Of a stretch of 6,213 nt of DNA, positions 5,671 to 6,213 are shown one piece after another. The stretch comes from Candidatus Saccharimonadota bacterium (lineage in GTDB: Bacteria; Patescibacteriota; Saccharimonadia; Saccharimonadales; JACDBH01): contig JAGQMT010000030.1 in NCBI GenBank assembly GCA_020428565.1, forward strand, positions 1-6,213. Direction: 5' to 3'. The position numbers and the translations under genes were made by a program. The notes under the pieces were generated by a model. It was not told the DNA's origin and did not search any database. It worked only from the letters and a program-made list of their open reading frames with translations. Position 1 is the first letter of the stretch, and the number at the start of each line of letters is the position of its first letter.

Positions 5671-6213
5671 ATGAGTACAGCACTATACCGAAAATATCGG
5701 TCTAAAAAACTATCTGAAATCGTTGGTCAGAAACACATCACCAATACTCTGGAAAACGCCATCAAAAGTGGTCGTATTAGTCACGCCTACCTATTTGCTG
5801 GACCTAGAGGCGTCGGCAAAACATCTATTGCTCGAATATTAGCCCACGAAATAAACGGTATTCCATACGAAGACGAAAGTATCAACCTAGATATCATAGA
5901 AATTGACGGTGCATCCAACAGACGTATCGACGAAATGCGCGAACTCCGAGACAAGGTATATATCGCCCCAACTTCAGCCAAGTACAAAGTCTATATCATT
6001 GACGAAGTTCACATGCTCACCAAAGAAGCCTTTAACGCCCTCCTAAAAACCCTGGAAGAGCCACCAAAGCACGTCATCTTCATACTTGCCACTACAGAAA
6101 CCCACAAACTACCAGACACTATTATCAGTCGCACACAAAAATTCACATTTCGTGCTATCGAAACCAAGGATGCCATCCAGCATCTAGCCGAAATTGCCAA
6201 AGCAGAAAATATC
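5671..6213 (+). CDS. dnaX: DNA polymerase III clamp-loader subunit gamma/tau, 3' end outside window
   Basis: The first 181 residues of the AAA+ ATPase that, with delta and delta-prime, loads the beta clamp onto primed DNA are visible; the frame is open to the last base. Recognisable parts are the N-terminus ALYRKYRSK, Walker A GPRGVGKT (44-51), EIDGASN (77-83), Walker B IIDEVHML (109-116), NALLKTLEEPP (122-132), sensor 1 ATTE (140-143), and the arginine-finger motif ISRT (151-155). Two points differ from the textbook protein. The zinc-binding module between Walker A and EIDGASN, with four Cys in E. coli, is replaced by about 15 residues without any Cys (59-73), and the usual SRC motif reads SRT. 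From memory, Saccharibacteria DnaX proteins share both features. Any tau/gamma frameshift site would lie beyond the window. The gene is preceded by GGAGG and a TATAAT and follows the phosphatidyltransferase gene. Confidence 0.95.
   Translation, partial: MSTALYRKYRSKKLSEIVGQKHITNTLENAIKSGRISHAYLFAGPRGVGKTSIARILAHEINGIPYEDESINLDIIEIDGASNRRIDEMRELRDKVYIAPTSAKYKVYIIDEVHMLTKEAFNALLKTLEEPPKHVIFILATTETHKLPDTIISRTQKFTFRAIETKDAIQHLAEIAKAENI

Noticed and set aside
5700..5715. A-rich run near the dnaX start as the tau/gamma frameshift site
   Set aside because: It lies at codons 11-14, before the ATPase domain; a programmed site would be far downstream, outside the window.

Overview
The window most resembles a genome of the Candidate Phyla Radiation, probably Candidatus Saccharibacteria (TM7). 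The reasons are the small DnaX-type protein with no cysteine zinc module, a short hypothetical protein of a kind I recall from such genomes, surface proteins with a proline-rich cytoplasmic tail ahead of one membrane helix, and standard use of TGA. This placement comes from memory of protein families, not from a search.

Layout. Positions 1-960 (+) hold the 3' part of an RsmB/RsmF/NOP2-type RNA cytosine-5 methyltransferase whose start lies before the window. It converges on, and overlaps by 40 bases, a CapA/PgsA-type membrane-anchored metallophosphatase-fold protein at 921-2051 (-). A 130-base divergent intergenic region follows, with a good sigma70-type promoter and a Shine-Dalgarno site for the next gene. 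That gene is a large single-pass surface protein of 662 codons (2182-4170, +), interrupted by one in-frame TAA at 3523-3525. Because the frame is kept on both sides, the two open parts look like one gene split by a nonsense codon.

Positions 4171-4360 are non-coding. They contain a long imperfect inverted repeat (arms 4211-4234 and 4252-4275) whose loop carries a perfect 9-base DnaA box, with promoter-like sequence in and after the right arm. Then come three co-directional genes: a conserved hypothetical with an N-terminal coiled coil (4361-4867), a CDP-alcohol phosphatidyltransferase with a complete catalytic motif but weakly hydrophobic helices (4915-5586), and the start of dnaX, the clamp-loader gamma/tau subunit (5671 to the window end).

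How they relate. The CapA-like protein, the surface protein and the phosphatidyltransferase are all envelope functions; the methyltransferase (RNA modification) and dnaX (replication) are housekeeping. I see no mobile element, CRISPR array, tRNA or rRNA. I do not see a clear new multi-gene system. The points most worth following are the interrupted surface gene, the DnaA-box inverted repeat, and the zinc-less DnaX.
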